The position numbers were made by a program, and so were the translations under genes. 25,842 nucleotides of DNA from assembly GCA_964412235.1 (NCBI GenBank), contig CAYPNT010000036.1:1-25842 (forward strand), written 5' to 3'. Origin of the DNA: JAYZQT01 sp964412235. GTDB taxonomy: Bacteria; Pseudomonadota; Alphaproteobacteria; MPNO01; UBA830. This document shows positions 23,899 to 25,842 of the stretch, piece by piece (the first letter of the stretch is position 1; each line of letters begins with the position of its first letter). The notes under the pieces were generated by a model. It did not search any database. It saw only the letters and a list, made by a program, of their open reading frames with translations, and was not told where the DNA came from.

Positions 23899-25593
23899 AT
23901 GCAAAATTCAACTCCTTCAAACCTTCGTACCGGCGGTCAAATACTCGTAGACTGTCTCCGCCTCCATGGAGTGGACACCGTGTTTTGCGTACCGGGCGAA
24001 AGTTACCTTGCTACCTTAGACGCCTTTCACGACGTCCAGGAACAAATCAACCTGGTCGTTTGCCGCCAGGAAGGCGGTGTTAGCAATATGGCTGAAGCAT
24101 GGGGTAAGATGACTGGAAAGCCGGGTATAGGCTTTGTAACGAGGGGCCCTGGCGCAACGAACGCGTCCGTGGGAATACATACAGCAAAACAGGATTCCAC
24201 TCCGCTTATCCTATTTGTAGGCCAGGTCGCACGGGATATGGCGGAACGCGAAGCATTCCAGGAAGTTGACTACCGCCGGATGTTTGGAGAAATGACAAAA
24301 TGGGTGGCTCAAATAGATAATCCTGCTCGTATTCCAGAAATGGTGAGCCGCGCGTTTCACGTAGCGTGCTCCGGCAGACCAGGCCCTGTTGTACTAGCGC
24401 TCCCAGAAGATATGCAGACAGAACGTACGGCTATCGAAGACGGCCATAAATATAACGCGAGCCAAGCCTATCCGAGTCCGAAGGATATGGAGCAAGTTCG
24501 CGAACTTCTAGCCAGGGCAAACAAACCTCTCCTGCTCGTAGGTGGGGGAGGATGGTCGCAGGATGCTTGCCGTGACCTGTTATTATTTTCGGAAAAAAAT
24601 GATCTGCCCTTGGCGGGAACATACCGAAGACAAGATATTGTTGATAATCGACACCCCAACTATGCGGGTGTCATTGGCCTTGGGGTCAATCCGAAACTCA
24701 AACAGCGCCTTGACGATGCAGACCTATTAATAGTTCTCGGCGCTCAGCTTGGGGAGATCATAACTGGGGGATATACATACTTAACATTTCCGAAACCGAG
24801 GCAGACTTTAATCCACATCAGTGCCGGCGCAGAGGAATTGAGTAAAGTTTATCAAGCAGACCTCGGTATCAATTCTGGGATGGCTGAGTTTTGTTCAGCC
24901 GCTAAAGAGATGGATCCCGTACCCATCAAATGGCAAGAGCATAAAACAAGTGCTCACAAAGAATATTTGGATTATTCAACGCCGGGGGAAATGCCCGGGA
25001 AACTGAATTACTCAAAAATTGTGGGCTGGCTGAGCGATAACTTACCTGAGGACGCAATTATCACAAATGGCGCGGGTAATTATACCGTGTGGATACATCG
25101 TTTCTTTCGCTATAAGGGTTATGGAACTCAGTTAGCTCCGCAGTCAGGCGCTATGGGATACGGGGTGCCGTCAGGCGTTTCCGCTGGTATCTGCCATCGA
25201 GACCGTATTGTGGTATCGTTCAACGGTGACGGATGCTTCCAAATGAACGGACAGGAAATCGGTACGGCGGTGCAGCAGAACGTGAATGTTATATTTATTG
25301 TTATAAACAACGGAATGTATGGAACGATACGGATGCATCAAGAAACGTATTACCCAAATAGGAAGTCCGGAACAGACCTTGTTAATCCGGATTTTGCAGC
25401 ATTGGCTCGTTCGTATGGCGCCCACGGAGAAACAGTAACTGCAACTGACGAATTCCACAGTGCTTTTGAGCGCTGCCGTTCGGTTGAAGGACCTGCATTG
25501 ATCGAACTGGTGGTAGACCCGGACGCAGTACTCCCCACAAACACCCTCTCAGGAATTAGGGCTAAAGCGCAAAACTATAAAGAACTTAAATAA
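23899..25593 (+). CDS. Thiamine diphosphate-dependent enzyme, acetolactate synthase superfamily
   Basis: 564 residues with the three-domain layout of acetolactate synthase and 2-oxoacid decarboxylases. E58 in CRQEGG activates the cofactor. GFVTRGPGATNASVGIHTA (78-96) is the PYR-domain signature. APQSGAMGYGVPSGVSAG and the binding motif GDG (443-445) to NN (470-471) in FNGDGCFQMNGQEIG bind Mg-ThDP. Sequence around FVGQV and the C-terminal domain is AHAS-like, but no regulatory small subunit is nearby, and pairing with a cupin points to a catabolic decarboxylase or carboligase. It is translated from an ATG 3 bases after the cupin stop. Its divergence from prpDBC suggests its product may lead to propionyl-CoA, which is inference. 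Confidence 0.9.
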   Translation: MQNSTPSNLRTGGQILVDCLRLHGVDTVFCVPGESYLATLDAFHDVQEQINLVVCRQEGGVSNMAEAWGKMTGKPGIGFVTRGPGATNASVGIHTAKQDSTPLILFVGQVARDMAEREAFQEVDYRRMFGEMTKWVAQIDNPARIPEMVSRAFHVACSGRPGPVVLALPEDMQTERTAIEDGHKYNASQAYPSPKDMEQVRELLARANKPLLLVGGGGWSQDACRDLLLFSEKNDLPLAGTYRRQDIVDNRHPNYAGVIGLGVNPKLKQRLDDADLLIVLGAQLGEIITGGYTYLTFPKPRQTLIHISAGAEELSKVYQADLGINSGMAEFCSAAKEMDPVPIKWQEHKTSAHKEYLDYSTPGEMPGKLNYSKIVGWLSDNLPEDAIITNGAGNYTVWIHRFFRYKGYGTQLAPQSGAMGYGVPSGVSAGICHRDRIVVSFNGDGCFQMNGQEIGTAVQQNVNVIFIVINNGMYGTIRMHQETYYPNRKSGTDLVNPDFAALARSYGAHGETVTATDEFHSAFERCRSVEGPALIELVVDPDAVLPTNTLSGIRAKAQNYKELK

Positions 25594-25630
25594 CTCGTTT
25601 GGGCGTGTGGTGAATTACAGGTTTACGGTA

Positions 25631-25842
25631 TTAGTTTTCTAGTCCTCGTTCTTCTGGTGGATGAAGAGCCCAACCGGCTCGCCAGTGCCGCCAGATAAAC
25701 CATGCCGCAAAAACGACCATAAAAACCGCTAAAATGGGACGAACTGAGCCCTGCATCATAGACATTGGTATAGCTAAACAAATAAGCATGGCTGACGGAT
25801 AGAATAAGGTCCAACGCGCAAAACCGCGAAGCTTCTGATACC
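25631..25842 (-). CDS. C-terminal part of a small membrane protein, start beyond window
   Basis: On the minus strand one frame stays open from the right edge to a TAA at 25631, giving the last 69 residues. Two hydrophobic segments are separated by a short turn: LFYPSAMLICLAIPMSMM (12-29) and VRPILAVFMVVFAAWFIW (33-50). A basic RHWRAGW and a soluble tail ending EERGLEN follow. This composition and the positive flank after the second helix look like a real inner-membrane protein rather than chance. I do not recognise the family. It is convergent with the thiamine-diphosphate enzyme, 37 bases apart. Confidence 0.6.
   Translation of the reverse strand, partial: YQKLRGFARWTLFYPSAMLICLAIPMSMMQGSVRPILAVFMVVFAAWFIWRHWRAGWALHPPEERGLEN

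Noticed and set aside
19468..25603. Shared 12-mer AACTCGTTTGGG just after the EamA stop (19468-19479) and the ThDP-enzyme stop (25592-25603)
   Set aside because: Several 12-base matches are expected by chance in a window this size, neither copy forms a hairpin or T-run, and the flanks do not match.

Overview
The window reads as chromosomal DNA of a Gram-negative bacterium, most likely an alphaproteobacterium from a marine or similar environment. This rests on gene content (an LPS-type GT9 glycosyltransferase, a TRAP-type solute-binding protein, HyuA/HyuB, prpDBC, many flavoenzymes for catabolism) and on a moderately AT-rich, tightly packed layout with frequent TTG/GTG starts. The lineage is inference. 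A run of exactly 100 N inside one gene shows this is a scaffolded draft assembly. I see no tRNA, rRNA, CRISPR array, insertion sequence or prophage, and no gene-free stretch over 300 bases.

Left part (1-3450): an enamidase-like amidohydrolase (cut by the left edge) and a DUF1185/AA_synth protein on the minus strand diverge from a RutA-like flavin monooxygenase and an orphan TRAP solute-binding protein on the plus strand. A strong terminator follows. This looks like uptake and oxidative/hydrolytic opening of an unknown cyclic amide or N-heterocycle.

Middle (3448-17456): a PHBH-type FAD monooxygenase diverges from a maleate isomerase-family protein. Next is a minus-strand operon hyuB-hyuA-class III aminotransferase-tandem ferredoxin-like (EthD/Dabb-type) protein-carboxymuconolactone decarboxylase-like protein. 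Diverging from hyuB is a plus-strand pair, an aryl-CoA ligase of the benzoate/2-aminobenzoate type and a YdjA-like nitroreductase. A quinone oxidoreductase-like MDR protein, alanine dehydrogenase and a TetR regulator follow. A 7-2-7 inverted repeat (TTTACAC-TN-GYGTAAA) occurs twice: in the hyuB/ligase divergent promoter and just upstream of tetR. This suggests that the TetR protein autoregulates and controls both arms of the catabolic cluster, perhaps with an acyl-CoA as ligand.

Right part (17453-25842): a GT9 LPS glycosyltransferase overlaps tetR. An EamA-family exporter/permease and a translationally coupled prpD-prpB-prpC methylcitrate operon (propionyl-CoA oxidation) come next. Diverging from prpD is a two-gene operon of a bicupin and a thiamine-diphosphate enzyme of the acetolactate synthase superfamily, and the intergenic region carries another 7-2-7 inverted repeat. 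At the right edge is the C-terminus of a small membrane protein.

The window as a whole resembles a catabolic accessory region: several ring-attacking and C-N-cleaving enzymes, a CoA ligase, and routes that return C3/C4 products (propionyl-CoA, alanine/pyruvate, possibly maleate-type diacids) to central metabolism. Substrates cannot be assigned from sequence alone.
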